DNA of 64,000 nucleotides from Crotophaga sulcirostris. Its lineage: Eukaryota; Chordata; Aves; Cuculiformes; Crotophagidae. Positions 36,771 to 49,555 of the stretch are shown here, piece by piece (the first letter of the stretch is position 1; every line of letters starts with the position of its first letter). Both the position numbers and the translations under genes were made by a program. The stretch is from the NCBI GenBank assembly GCA_013397455.1, contig VYZB01000221.1:1388773-1452772 (forward strand). Reading direction: 5' to 3'. Below the pieces are notes generated by a model that did not search any database, was not told the origin of the DNA, and saw only the letters and a program-made list of their open reading frames with translations.

Positions 36771-36923
36771 GTATGCAGTGTAGGGGAGCCCCACATGGCA
36801 CCCGCTAGCTTCTGGGCATGTCAAACTTCACAACTACCCTACAGTCAGTGACAGCAAACACCTTCCCTTTTCTTCTTGCCTCCAAACATATACTTGCCTT
36901 TCTACCCTCTTTCCAAATTACAG

Positions 36924-37015
36924 GCAGTCTTCCAGAAACAAAGCCCCCAAACAGAAGCAGCGTCCCATGGCTATACTGCAGAAACCACAGTTGTCTTTTT
37001 GCTAGATTTCATTTC
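36924..37015 (+). CDS. Candidate internal exon, weak donor
   Basis: One of the best pyrimidine tracts in the window (CTTTCTACCCTCTTTCCAAA then TTACAG) ends at 36923. Entering in phase 1, to match the exon ending at 36770, the frame reads SLPETKPPNRSSVPWLYCRN and onward. It stays open to a TGA at 37084. A donor in phase 0 could be TTC/GTATGG at 37015, which would join in frame to the block at 37659, but TTC is a poor exon end. The other phase is also open for 50 codons, so the frame choice rests on the neighbours. Confidence 0.25.
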
Positions 37016-37658
37016 GTATGGGCTATGTTCCAGGCTTACTTACAGCCACGAGAGACCACTACCTTTCCTTGTTTAATGAAATGACAAAACAACAGATTTG
37101 CATATGTAGAAGCAGGTGCTGTAACAGGTTTGACTACTCTTGACCTAAAGCATGTAAAAAAGATTTATCAGCAACAGCTGTCCCTAAGGTACTGAGGCTC
37201 TGACGGACAGTCAAAACTTTACCATCTGCACCACCGTGTGTTAAAAATGACAATCTGAATTAAAAGCTGGTCAACAAATCTCATATAACTAATGCCTTCC
37301 ATATCCCCATCCATATGTTGAATTCCCAAGATACTCAACACTTGGATTATCTATTATAAATACCAGTCTCTGAATCTAAATAAAATAAGATAATCTAGGA
37401 AGATGCAAGAAGTAAGACTGTGGGAGCTGCTACTTATTCATGAAACAAGTATTTAAATAATACCTTTAACATACATAAGTTTGACATGCTTCAACAATTT
37501 CACATCAAGATATAAACATTTATTCTTTTAAAATAGCATTATATCTCTTTTCAGAATTAAAAAATAGCTATAAATATTTATTTAGACTGATTTGAGGATT
37601 TACAGTGATGCAGCATTGTTTAGTATGTGGATTATTAACCAACACAATTTTTGCTCAG

Positions 37659-37753
37659 TTTAACTTCTCTGAGGCCTTTCTTGAATGCCTTGAGAAAAAC
37701 CTGACTGATAGAAAAACATTTCACAGGACCTCTGTGTTCTCTGCACAATGCAG
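37659..37753 (+). CDS. Candidate internal exon with N-glycosylation-like sites
   Basis: A good acceptor (CACAATTTTTGCTCAG) and donor (ATGCAG followed by GTATTG) enclose 95 bases. Only one frame is open, entering in phase 0 and leaving in phase 2. It reads FNFSEAFLECLEKNLTDRK and ends FSAQC, with two N-x-S/T sequons (NFS, NLT) and two cysteines, as in a secreted or extracellular domain. The ATG-started frame that covers it starts 54 bases upstream and runs past the donor to 37832. No family is recognised. Confidence 0.33.
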
Positions 37754-40700
37754 GTATTGCAGGCAAATGAGGTTTGCAGTTTATGTTATGAAGAACTGTG
37801 TTTTTTCCCCTGGACCAGAGGAAGAAATCTGAGACTCTGAACATGACCCCCTGGTACACACAGTGACTTGTTCTGGAGCTATGCTAGCAGAAGGTAGCAC
37901 CATATGCCCCGAGCCCCAACTTGGATGCTCTTTCTACAGTCTAATGTGCTTGTCAAAAGATGTTAAAATCACAGACTTACTTTCACTGGATATACTTTAT
38001 TATTGTACAAAGTAAAAAGAAAGGATAATAAAATTTTTCATGTCTTATAGAGACTAGCATCCAAAACATACTTCTACCAGTTTAGAATGAGAGATCTTTC
38101 TTTATTGTTGAACAGGTTCTGAGATGTTCAACGTTATAGCAATCTTATGCCTGATATCAATCACAGCTATTATAACTCTTATTGATTACAAACTAATCAC
38201 ATTCAGAACTTAAGCATTAAAGTCTTGGAAAATACAGCTCATTACCTGAAAATGAATGGAAATTACCATTCTTCACTCCACTGAATTTCATTGAACTTTT
38301 TAAAATAGAAAAAAAAAAGTCCAGAACATCACAGATTTTATCACTGTAACCCACGCAGGATAATTACTAAAATAAGAAAAAAATAATTCACGGAGCACAT
38401 ACTGGAAGCAAATTTAAAATAACAGAAAATGTGCTTCACAACATTTCTAATAATAATTTTAGATATGGCAGAACATGTGAATTTGTTCACTTCATGTTTT
38501 GTTCTTTAGCTTTTAGAAGAAAAGAGAAGTATTTTATTTTAAATATATATATATGTGCATGCAAATATATGCAGACACCGCTGAAGGACAGGAAGTACTT
38601 TTTTTCTCAAGTGAATAATGAAACTATCTTGCACAATTTTGTGAGATTCAAGTGATCCTTCAAACAGTTACAATTCCATGCAAAAACAATGCAGAGTTGA
38701 AGAAATACAATTTATTTACTCGCTAGGTTGTAACTGTCTGTTGAGAGCTACAGTGATCCCCTCAAGAGCATAAATATTTAGACAAATTTTAAAATGTGTA
38801 TTATATACTTGACAGAATGTATTTACATGACAGCTCAGAGCTTAAACAATCTGATCAGAAATATTTCCCCTATAAAACAAAGTCAAGTTAGAAAAAAAAA
38901 AAAAGCAGCTCAGCCATGTAAAGAGGCTTGAGATTAAAAACATAACCATTTAGAAACAGATTAGTCATTTAAGTGTTTGTGTCAAAATTGTGATAACCTT
39001 CATCCTACTTCCCAATTCACTGGATCCTATGTATGAGTTTATGAAAATTGAAGACGAGCAGCATACGGCATTAACTCTGTGTCTTCTTTCACTAAGCCAT
39101 TTAATTGCCTGCTCGTTATCTGCTGCCCTCCGCTGCGGCAGGTGCCGCGTCCCGGGCCTGCAGGGCCGCCTCGGCCTGGCAGGGATGCCCATCCCACGTG
39201 GCCACCATGGACAAGGGCAGGATCTAGGCTAGGAAATCACCCCTCTCCTGCCCCACAGAAAGCAGGAAGCCAGCTCCCTGCACAGCCCTGCTGAGGTGAC
39301 ATCCAAGAGTGACAGAGACAGGGAAAAAGTACAAATAAGGCTTACACAGCCTGCTGGGACTTAGAGGTGGGGGTGGACCACCTCCCTGAAGTCCAGTACA
39401 GCTCTCCCCAACACCACCACCACAGGAGCTGAGGGCTCAATTACCCCTCAGTGACCTACTGCTCTTTATCTTGGCAGCATTTAAAAGAATTATATATTTT
39501 GGGATCAGATATTGTGTCTCAGGGTCTGTCTTACAAAGCAGCAACAAGTGCATTCATCAAAGCCCAATTTCAAAACTTCGCCATGACTGTAGGGGGAATC
39601 CTCCCTCCTTCAGAAGACCATGAAGAGCAGGAGACTCCAGACCAAAATGTGTTGAAACAAACTGCCAAGGCATGAGAAACACCTGTACTGAAAGATACAG
39701 TAAACTTACAGGCATAAACTCCCACTGCATTCTGTGCTTTTCAAAAGAGAGAAGAGCTTTGGAAGGAAAACAGAGCTGGCTCAATGCAGCCATCGGATAC
39801 TTCAAATCAGTTGCTGCCACCAAGCAGCAACTTACAAGAAAAAAGGTGTGAAAGGTTTGTAAGAATATGTGTATTGAAAAGCTTCCATCTGAGCAACTTG
39901 GAGGAGCTTTTACACTTTTGCCAGGGAAAACAGGTACCTCAGGGGAACTATTCAGATTAGAAGAAGATGCAACAGCAAAGACAGAAGGGATTAACAAGGA
40001 GTGGACCCAGAGCCAAACAGTGAATTGGAAATTCCAGGTCACAGAAATCAGGTTTGGACCATCTTTGCTCACTATTATGCAGTAGTAAAATCAGATTCAC
40101 CCTACCAAACTTTAAACATCTAAACAGAATATAATCGTGACCTAGCGCAGAGCTCTCAACAGAGCCTGTGACTCTCCTCTGTACGGGAAGCCAGGAAGAG
40201 TACTGTCCTGGTTAAGAAGCATCCATGAAGTATCTGATGTTTGAATGGATGAATCCAGCCACTGTTAGGAGTGAGAAGACTGCAAGAACAACTGTATTTG
40301 AAAGAGGGAAGGAATTGTGGATATTTTGTTAAACATAATGTAATCTGAGTTTGAAAAAAATTCAACTTTAATAGAAAAAATCTTCAAGTTCAGATTGTAG
40401 TTTTACAAGTTCTACAATGGATGCATCTACAGATTTATATAGTTTTTTCTTTTTTGTATTTTTGGACTGTTTAAATTCAGTGACTATTAATTTTGAATTC
40501 TGTCAGTGTAAGGATATTTGTTAAGTTAATTATTCCATGTACAGAAAAAACGTTTGGTTATATTTCGCTATTATGTTCAAGATTTGAATAAATCAAAAGT
40601 TAGGTGGTGAAAAAAGGCTGAGGATCTTTGGTTTTAAAAGCCCTAGAACAAAAAATAAAATGCCAGCACATAAGGACACCATGTATTTGTGGACTATAAA

Positions 40701-42879
40701 AAACATACTACTTGTCAAAGAAATGATTTCTTATTCCACTCTCCTTTCAAATTATAAAACAAACGTTTAGATTTAATACCGAAAACTGGCCTATTGTAAA
40801 AACACATATGCCTCATAATGCACAAAGTATGATTTCCTCACACATACTTGTTTATTAATATATTAAGTAGCATACAGAGGTAATCTTTATGTTTGCAGCA
40901 TAAAAACCTTGATTATTAATATTTTATATTAAAATAAGGTGCTAAGTAGTGAATTTTGAGATATTAATCTCCCTACTAAACTCCATCTCCTTGTTGTTTA
41001 CATACAGCAATTCTCTTTTAAATTTTAAAATGGGAATCTTAAAAACTGGAAAAATACAATTATAAAATGTTATTTCCAATTAGATTCCAAGGTTGCAGAA
41101 TATTGTGTCTGTCCCAATTTTACAGAACTGCTTAAGGCATCTGCCAACCAAGTTTCAAGAGGATTAGCTGTAATGAAAATGCAACATATGTAAATACAAC
41201 CACGTACTTAAATGTCAAATATTTCAAACACAATAGAAAAATTATAAATTCAAAGTTATCTTTCCAATATAATTCTATCAACTCCTTTCATGAAAGATAA
41301 AAACTTGGAAACAGCATTTTTATACTGTACAAACCAGACAATGTGGCAAAATATTAACTTAGCCTTCTTAATATATCTCATTATTGAACTGAATGGGGTT
41401 TTTTTATGACCACACAACATACTCCACCTTTAATACCAATTCCATATACTTCAGATTCATCTTGTAGATTCAGAAGAATCTTGGTCCTTGTGCTAAAGCT
41501 AGCAAAAATAAGGTACGTTATGAACTTTAAAAAAACCTTTTCCTTTGTGCACTCTGTGTACCTTGTTTACTTGACATGATGTATATGATATTAGCACAGG
41601 AGAAAGAATGCAATTACACAAGAAAATAAAACCACGCAGCTAAAACTACTCCGACTGCAGACACATTTTTCTCATCTCTGGATGTGGTACAACCTTGCTG
41701 TGAACTATTAGGTTTCCACTACTTAGAGACAGACGGTTTCATACTGCTCAACAGAGATTACTGCTGTCTATCTAAATAGGGCTTACAGTGGCATCAGCAT
41801 ATTTTATTAACTCAGAACCATAAATCCTATTCTTATATGCTCTCAAAGACCAGTACTCCTAGGGTCAGTTAAATTTACAACAGCGTGGCACCAACCAGGA
41901 AGAAGCTTCAAAGTGAGGATATGCTCTTTTCCGATATCCCCCTAGAAATTCTGATATCTATTGCAAGTTTAAAAAGCAATGCCCCATCTTTGATACTAAA
42001 GGAGTTTTTCAAGTATATTTTTTAGCACGCTGCAACATTACACAGTATCCCAATATACTTCATTCTGCCTTACAGCACAGATTTTCTTTGTGTTTCCAGA
42101 GTTCTCCCTCCTTTGCATGATAAGCATGGTATTTGCAGGTGAGCAGATGTTAACATCCACTCTTCTTTCACCGGGACAGTGAACAACTGTGAAGGAAAAA
42201 TCTCCACATTTCTGAGCATTTAAGTAATATTCATTTCTATTCCACTGCCTATCAGTACATGGAAGTCCTGTCGTTAGTACCAGCAAAGTTATTTTTGCGT
42301 GTGTTTCCCTGCTATCCTCTGAATTTGCAGAGGAACACAATTATAAACTGCATACATACTGTTAAGGACTGACAGCAAGACAAAAACAGAGATGACGAAG
42401 CCAAGGAAGTAACAGTCTAAAACAATACAGAAATTTTCAATTATATTCAAACTCTACAGACTAAAAGACCATTTAAAATAAATTACTACTTACATGTACC
42501 TTTATTCTACTCCCTCTGAATAAATGAACTAACCATCACAAGTGACTCCTAAATAAAATTTTGACTTTACAGCAGCAATGATGCAGTTATCTAGATAAAC
42601 ACTGTTTTTTTCACCGAGGTACACCAAGCATCATTTAGCCTGAAGCAATCCTCAGAAATACAAATCACATCTCAGTGCCTCCTCAGGGGAAGAACCAGCC
42701 TTGCCATTCCTCTCTGCACCATTCAGTGACACTAAACTCTGCAGGACAGTCAAGCATTTTCCACAACGCAAGAAGAAGAGAAGTGCTGTGTAACATTGAT
42801 GAATTTGGAAACAGTAGAAGAAAATACATACCAAAATTCATCAATTGCTCTGTTTTTTACCCTTTCCCCCCCTGCCCAG
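37754..42879. other. Unique noncoding sequence with one GC-rich patch
   Basis: Mostly AT-rich and featureless, with an (AT)n run at 38542-38554 and an A14 run near 38890. A sharp GC-rich patch lies at about 39115-39300 with several CpGs. At 39430-40080 both strands are rather open: 171 codons on - at 39557-40072, the longest - strand frame in the window, and two shorter frames on +. Neither strand shows a family I know. Confidence 0.5.
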
Positions 42880-42936
42880 GGAAGCATCCTAAATCAAAAC
42901 TGGACATCAAGAAGATGTTTTACTCCCTCTGTCAAG
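42880..42936 (+). CDS. Candidate exon with possible GC donor
   Basis: An excellent pyrimidine tract (TTTTTTACCCTTTCCCCCCC) ends at TGCCCAG (42879). The next 57 bases end at AAG followed by GCAAGT, which matches the rare GC-AG donor consensus. The block is symmetric in phase 1, reading KHPKSKLDIKKMFYSLCQ. A second frame is also open and gives a CGDPPSP string further on, but stops immediately after it. The evidence is mainly the acceptor. Confidence 0.15.
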
Positions 42937-44870
42937 GCAAGTCCTGCATACTGTGGCGATCCCCCGAGTCCTTTCTGAGAATGCATCACAAAAGTAGAAC
43001 CAAACCATATATCAATATTATTTTAGTGAGACTATTAGTAAATATCTACAACTAAATAGGTCAGCAGCTCTTCAAAGATTCTTTCTTTACACTAAAAACA
43101 GCCTTACCTAATAACAGAGTCTGTTATCAAGGTTTTACAATTTGGGGATCTGATTTTAAAGTAATAAACCAATTTTAAACAAGATCATCTCAAATTGCTG
43201 ACCGTTTACTATTTTATCTTATTTTTCTTGCAACACAGCATTATTCAGTGGAACTCTACTCTCAAATAACAATTTAACATTCAATGCTATCACTGCTATG
43301 AAGAGAAAAACAGTGAGCTTTGAAGCCATTTGATCTAGTCATATCAAAATTGCAGTCTTGTACTGATTTCAGAATCTTCTTAATTTGCTATTTTGCAACA
43401 AAAAAAGTAAAGAGACTACAAACAGCAAAGAGCCAGAAGTAAACATTTTGATCAACCTAATTCCTTTTCAAAAACCAAAACTCCTGCTGTTCTTTAGAAA
43501 AATACCTTGACATTTCAAGACAAAATAAGTGCATGTGTGTGACTTGTTTACATCAGATAGAAATAAATCCCTCTTAAATGTAGAAAACACAAAGTTTTCT
43601 TTTGGTACTTTATGAATAATATTTAAGGAAATGCTTAAAACACTTGGCAAATCCTTTGACAATTTAGTAATCTCATCAATATAGCTGCTCAGACACCATG
43701 GTGATTTGCATCGTATATAGAGTTCTGAAAAAGAAGCATCAACTCAACACAAGCATGTGATTTTAGTGTATAGAGAAAGGACAGGGTGTAATTATACTAC
43801 ATGTAACAAAGTAGGTGGTGCAGTATTATATGGTGTGACACCAGGAAACATGAGAAGTCCTGAGCTGGAAACACCGATGACTTACTATGATGTATCTGCC
43901 AGCAAAAACATGGTTTGGAAGAAACTAATAAAGTGGTTGGTCCTCAGGAAAAAAAAACTATGCATGCTAAATACTTGAAGCATGAAGACTTATAATACAT
44001 ATGAAATTCAGCTACCCAAGTAAAATTTTACAGAAACTCCTTTCTTCAGATGCATACCTGCCTGCATCTACATGAACGCCATGCTAGCTTTGAGCGAGCC
44101 ACCACAACCTCTGATTTCTTATGGCTTGAAGTCAGTTATGAGTAGACTTTTCAACTCAGGTATTTCCCAGTTGGGTCAACCCCCTCTCTGCACACCAATT
44201 ACAAGAACACCAACCTCAGAGATACAGTGACCACTCACAATGCAGGAGTACCGGGCAGAAACCCCATCTCCTCAAAAATGGCAACAGCATATCGTAAGAA
44301 GAGATCAGTTGTCTGTGGAACTACAACTCCACTCCAAAACCGATTGTCTGCAAATGCTGGGTCTGCTGTCCTGTACATGTCATCAGAGTATTGCCAATCC
44401 AGTAGCTCCAACACCTATGGAAATCCTGGCCAGACAAGCCCAGCTGCACACTTTTTTCCAACCTCATGATGGTCCCTACTTAAGACATGATTGACCCTAG
44501 AAAGCTGGGTGCCTCCACAGTACCCTCTAATTGAAATAGCTTAAGTTATCAAAAGCCTACTCATAAAATATCAATAACTTACAACAGTACCAAACAGGCT
44601 CTGTGCAGAGCAGGGGACAATTTGAGGGTTATGGTCAAAATGCTACTTGATCTGTTTCACAATAAACAGTACCTAAATTTGTGTACCAGTTCCTTCCAGT
44701 TTACACAATGGAAATAAGCGCTGGGTTTGTAAGTTATTTGTTTGTTTACGTACTTAGAGGTTGGGAGGAAACAAGAGAACAATAAAAGAAAAAAAAGAGT
44801 GTTTTACTGAGCCATCGTGTCTCCCTTTATAAAGACTGCTCTTGGATTTACCAGATTTACATGGTTATAT
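42937..44870. other. Unique noncoding sequence
   Basis: No gene or transposon is recognisable. Two overlapping + strand frames at 44227-44494 (80 and 84 codons) are polar and lack splice context. Confidence 0.55.
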
Positions 44871-44940
44871 GTACTATATAACAAAAATACATATATGTTA
44901 TACATATATAACATACACTATATGTACATACAGTTATATG
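44871..44940. repeat. AT-rich palindromic stretch with perfect hairpin
   Basis: A block of TATATGTA/TACATATA words contains a perfect inverted repeat, TATGTTAT (44894-44901) and ATAACATA (44908-44915), with a 6-base loop. Weak outer arms add a few more pairs. It looks like decayed AT simple sequence able to extrude as a hairpin, with no sign of a microRNA-like long stem. Confidence 0.7.
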
Positions 44941-46621
44941 CTTTAATGTTCACTTCCAGTCTGTGTTAAAGTAAATTGGAAAAAGGGAAGGATAAATAAA
45001 ACTACTTTGTCCCTAGTGTGTGCAAAGGCTACTGCAAACCAAAACACCAGCTCAACATTGAGACCTCTTAAATCATTTTAATAAGGTTTTGGACAAAAGT
45101 TCTCACACTTCCTGAACATAGAAGAGCACAAACTTAAGCAGAAAGACAGTATTTGGGCACACATTTGGTCCTGCTAATAAACCGCAAGCAAGACTCCCAG
45201 GAAGACATTATCTAAAGGTTACCTTCTAAGTTGTAGTGGTAAAACATCTCAGGTGATAACACTGGACAAAAAAACTTAAGTAAGTGGTAGACAGGTTTCA
45301 CTGGTGACATTGACAGGCTTTCAGGCTACTACCTAGTTCCAAATCAACAATGACTAAGTGTTTTGTCATCAACAACAAATTGAAAAGTAGTTTTCAAGCT
45401 TTCAAAGCTTGAAACTGAGCTTTGGAAGGTTTTCATAACACAGAACATTTCACACAGACTGCCCAACTTAAGCACTGAATATATCAACCCTCCCTTATGG
45501 AATTGTGGCTTTCAAGAATAATTTATTATCAAGCTAAAACCATATTCTGCCAAGTGCAAGCCAAGATCCTACAATGGACACTTAATACTGTATATTGCCA
45601 AAGAATCTGCAGGAGGCTGCAGGTCCAGATCCAGACACACATCCAGCTGCTGATGCTTAAGTTTCCTGTTTGAAAACCTGACTGTTTATTCCCTCCATTT
45701 TGGTTCTCACAGCAAAGTGCAGACCAATTTTTTACCCACAGCAGATATCCATAGTTCTTCCAGAGAAACATCTGTATTCCTGCCTTGACAGCTGTTATTT
45801 CACTACTAAAAGTACTGTGATACTGGGAAGATGTGGATTCTCTATGACATGCAACATCTAGAAAAATCTAAGATACTGTTCTGAGCGCAAATAAGATTTT
45901 ATGCAAATTTAGGCATTATGGCAAATTAAAACTTCAATGTAGTGACATTAGTGATTCATGTAAACTCCAATGCCTCATATGGTAAACCTAAGATTAGAGA
46001 AATTCTGTCCAGGGCAAAGAGTCCAAGTTTCTTGTTTCATATTACCACAGTCCCGAATGATTTCTCCTATCACACAACAGTCTTACTCGTCTACTCTCTG
46101 TAATCCTGGAACTGCAATTAGTACCTGCAAGACACCTCCACAGCAGATCTTACCACAACAGCTCTGTGGGTGACTCCACATGCAACCCTACTGCAACCGA
46201 AGTTTACCTCCCTCTTGAATGCAGTCCTTCATGACCATCTTCCTTTCCAGCCTGCTCCCTTCCATGTTTACTGGACTGCTGGCTGGACTGTTTCAGAACA
46301 GCAACAGTCAGCAGAAAACTGACACCACAAATAAAACTACAAAAAAAAAAGCATATTTATCAACTTCATATGCTGAAATTATTTAGCAAAGTCAAAGAAA
46401 CTCTGGCATTGATGCACAGAAATTAGACTACACTGAAATGAGACGGCATCACAGAGTGTACTGAAAAATTAAAATCAAATTATTTTGTATCAGTAACCTT
46501 AATTTTTCCACTTTATCTAAACCTCTGGTTTCCCCTACGCAATTTTTCATTCCATTATTTAAAATTCACAGAAGTATCTGTGAGATCCTCACTCTGATGA
46601 TTTTTCCTATTTCTTTCCTAG
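44941..46621. other. Unique noncoding sequence
   Basis: Nothing recognisable. Open frames at 45529-45771 (-) and 45970-46173 (+) have no supporting context. Confidence 0.55.
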
Positions 46622-46824
46622 TTCCAGTCCTTCAAATGTCACCCCACGTTTGTATCTCTTTCAGAGAGAAGGGCAGCTTTCACTCAGTACAGGCTACAGC
46701 TCTCCTGCTTACAATCCTTCTGTTCATATTCTTTATCATTATGTTTAACAGAATGAAGGAACTCTACAGGTTCCTACTGAACAAAGAGATTTACAACAAA
46801 AATAGAAAACTGAGATGGCATTAA
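46622..46824 (+). CDS. Candidate last coding exon: membrane anchor and basic tail
   Basis: A good acceptor (TTCCTATTTCTTTCCTAG) ends at 46621, and a second one (GTATCTCTTTCAG) at 46664. The frame is open to a TAA at 46824. It reads a short polar part with one cysteine, then a hydrophobic segment QATALLLTILLFIFFIIMF, then a basic tail NRMKELYRFLLNKEIYNKNR ending KLRWH. That is the layout of the last exon of a type I membrane protein with a short cytoplasmic tail. The acceptors give phase 1 and phase 0. Neither joins directly to the exon ending at 37753 (phase 2), so intermediate exons would be needed. T-rich DNA can mimic membrane segments. Confidence 0.27.
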
Positions 46825-49530
46825 GGCGCTGGAGTTTATAGGTAGCTGCAGGAGACAAGAGCACAAGAACATTTGGGAAAAAGTAAGGCATGATATTTAA
46901 TGCCAAGGGAGTACACTCTCAAAAATCCTTAAAATTTCATCTTTTTGCTGTCCACAGTACTCAGCAGTCAAAGACCTTCTGATGTAAAATATTTCACAGG
47001 TATGTCAAGAAGCCCTACACAGATATGAGAGATTTTATTATAAGTCAAAAAGATCTAAAAATATGCCATTTCTTTTGTAAGAATGATTTTTTTACTAGCT
47101 TCTAACTTTTTAGTTTAGACCAATAATATATGTACAACTGAGATTCACTGTGGTGTTGCCAGTTCTGAAAATGTTATTGCAAATATTTTTATGCCAGCTT
47201 TCATAAATCCCATGTAACTCTAGAAGAACTTGATGTCACAAAAAAAAAAATCTGTACTTCATATCAGAGATGAAGTGAAGTTCAAAAATATCTGAAGTCT
47301 TTAACCAATGGACAAGGGTTTTTAAAATATGAAAAGTAAATGAAAACTTCAGACATTCTGATGCCTCTGAATTTTACATGAGTTCCTAAAAGCATGCGAT
47401 AACACTGTTTGAAATGACTGAATTCATTTTACTGTCCCATTCCATTCTGAAAGGTGACACATGCAACATTGGAGACAGAGATGAAAAAATGTTGCACTTT
47501 TTTATTACATATATAACAGAACATCATTTTGTTGCAAGGCATAAGGAGCCATGCAGAAGGCCAAGCAAAAGCTGGAAAAAAAGGCAAATATAGTACATAT
47601 CCACACTAAGCTATAAAGGTCATCCTCAGTGCTAACTAATGCATCCAAGTTCACAGTGCAGAATGTCTACAGAAAGCTGGCATCAAATCAAAGACCACGG
47701 CTGCACAGTTAAGAATTTTAACAGGGTTTGACTTGTATTCTATAGTAAGTTTTAACAATGTTACATCATTTTGTCAGTCCAGAGTATAATAACAACTAGG
47801 AATTCTCTATAAATGAATGTTAAAGACCTTTACACACAAAGAAGGTGCTTAGATAAAAGCAAAGGAGAGGTGCAGAAGGTAAGAACTTCTTGCCAGAGGA
47901 AGACTCCTATATCATCCCTCTCGCCTCCTCCCTTCTTCATAGGTGTCCATTTGAATGCCAGTACCAAGGGAGGCACAGGATAAAAGAGTGCAAGAACTCG
48001 GATGGCACTTCCCAGAGCTGCTTGCCTTCCACAATGAAGCCCCAGCTCCAGCTCCCCAGATGGGATGGCAACACTTGCAAAATAACTTGCTATGAACATA
48101 GGATTCCCACCTGAAATGTGACTTCATAAATATAAGTAGGAGGGACAAAAAAAGTAGAGAAACACTCAGCCGCTCAGTTTAGACTAGAATGCTGTTTTCT
48201 TTTATTCACAACATCGTATTTCTACATAAAATATGGCATTACATCCCTCTGAATAGGACTATTTTTATTTTAATATTAAGCATATTTAGTGTTGAGGGCA
48301 AGCCGAATGAGAGTGGAATGGGCGCACTTATCATGACTACTCAAACAAAGCAGTGGGTGGACGCAGCACCAGGCATGCTCAGTCCACCTTTTACAGGAAC
48401 AGATGATTGAGAAAGAGACAGCTACACTTCAAAATATCATACACAGGAACGACAAGGAAGTAAAAAGAGTAGTTATTAGACTGGAAGACAGACAACTTCA
48501 GACAGCCAGAGTGTGTATTCTCCGTGATCCTACAATCGACTATTGTTCTTTACTCTGTAAATGCAGGTTTTTTGCATCAGCTAGAAATAATTCTTGTAGT
48601 CACCAATGATTTTCCACCATCTAGCACTTAAGCTTGCTTAAATTTCAGCCTATAACTTTCTGTGGTCATTGTGATTTCTTAATTATCTTTGCTTCTTTAA
48701 GATAATTTAACAGGTTATTTTAAAAGTCTGTGCTCAGACCTCCTCTATTGGATAGCAGAACATACATGTTTAATGAAATAGAGTAACAATACACTCCAGT
48801 AAGCATATGATATTTTAACTATATGCTATGTGATCAGGCTACCAAGTGGAACCATCATGTCTATGTCTGCCTATTTAAAGCTCCCATATTTCAATTCTCA
48901 GTAACAACATTTCATCAATTTATTTATCTTCTTAAGTCAGTTTCTCATATGCAACAGCATACAATTTACAACTGAGCAAACAATGTAAAATATCCAAATA
49001 AAAATCAGTGTTAAACTTCAAACAGAAGATGACTGGCAGATGACCAATCTGCCATTATAACATCAGTACCAAGGTTATACCTAACCTTAAGGACCAAGCC
49101 TTCAAGAATAATAAATGACATCTAAGAAAACCAAGGGTGTTTTGTTCCTTGAGGATATTCAGAGCAATGGTCCTACGCTGACACAAGAAACGAATCAGCT
49201 AAAAACAGTGGCAATAAAAGAAACTACAAAAGCCAGCAAATACCGTGTCTCAATAGCAGCTCAGACTCAGCAGCTGAACAGAAGGTAGCAGAGGACAAAT
49301 GGATCTGAGAATAAGAAGTCATGAGATCCAGAGATAGTTGTTACTGAATTATGTCTTTGAAGAGACAGAATTTTTATTTCCTCTTGGAGGATTCAGGAAG
49401 TTCGCTTTCGCCACCTATGTTAGACATCAGCATTCTGTTAATAGCCTGTCATTGTTATTTTTAGTAAAGAAGAATAGTAGTCACTTGCTTTCTTCGGATT
49501 TAATGTAAACGAAGAACCCTATACAGGAAA
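46825..49530. other. Unique AT-rich noncoding sequence
   Basis: No gene or transposon is recognisable. Overlapping frames on both strands at 47830-48148 lie in a slightly GC-richer patch. Confidence 0.55.
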
Positions 49531-49555
49531 GGGGAAAGGGATGGGAAGGGAAGGG
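49531..49555 (+). repeat. G-quadruplex motif
   Basis: Five G runs of 3-4 bases are separated by loops of 2-3 bases (AAA, AT, AA, AA), which satisfies the usual G3+N1-7 rule with one run to spare. Short loops predict a stable fold on the + strand. It stands alone, with no gene called beside it. Confidence 0.85.

Noticed and set aside
39557..40072. 171-codon - strand open frame
   Set aside because: Composition is serine-, phenylalanine- and leucine-rich as expected from the reverse of a purine-rich strand. It has no recognisable family, no splice context, and the opposite strand is also open in part. Kept only as a note in the block entry.
44871..44940. Possible microRNA hairpin
   Set aside because: The perfect stem is only 8 base pairs and made of AT simple sequence, unlike the 25-30 pair stem of a microRNA precursor.
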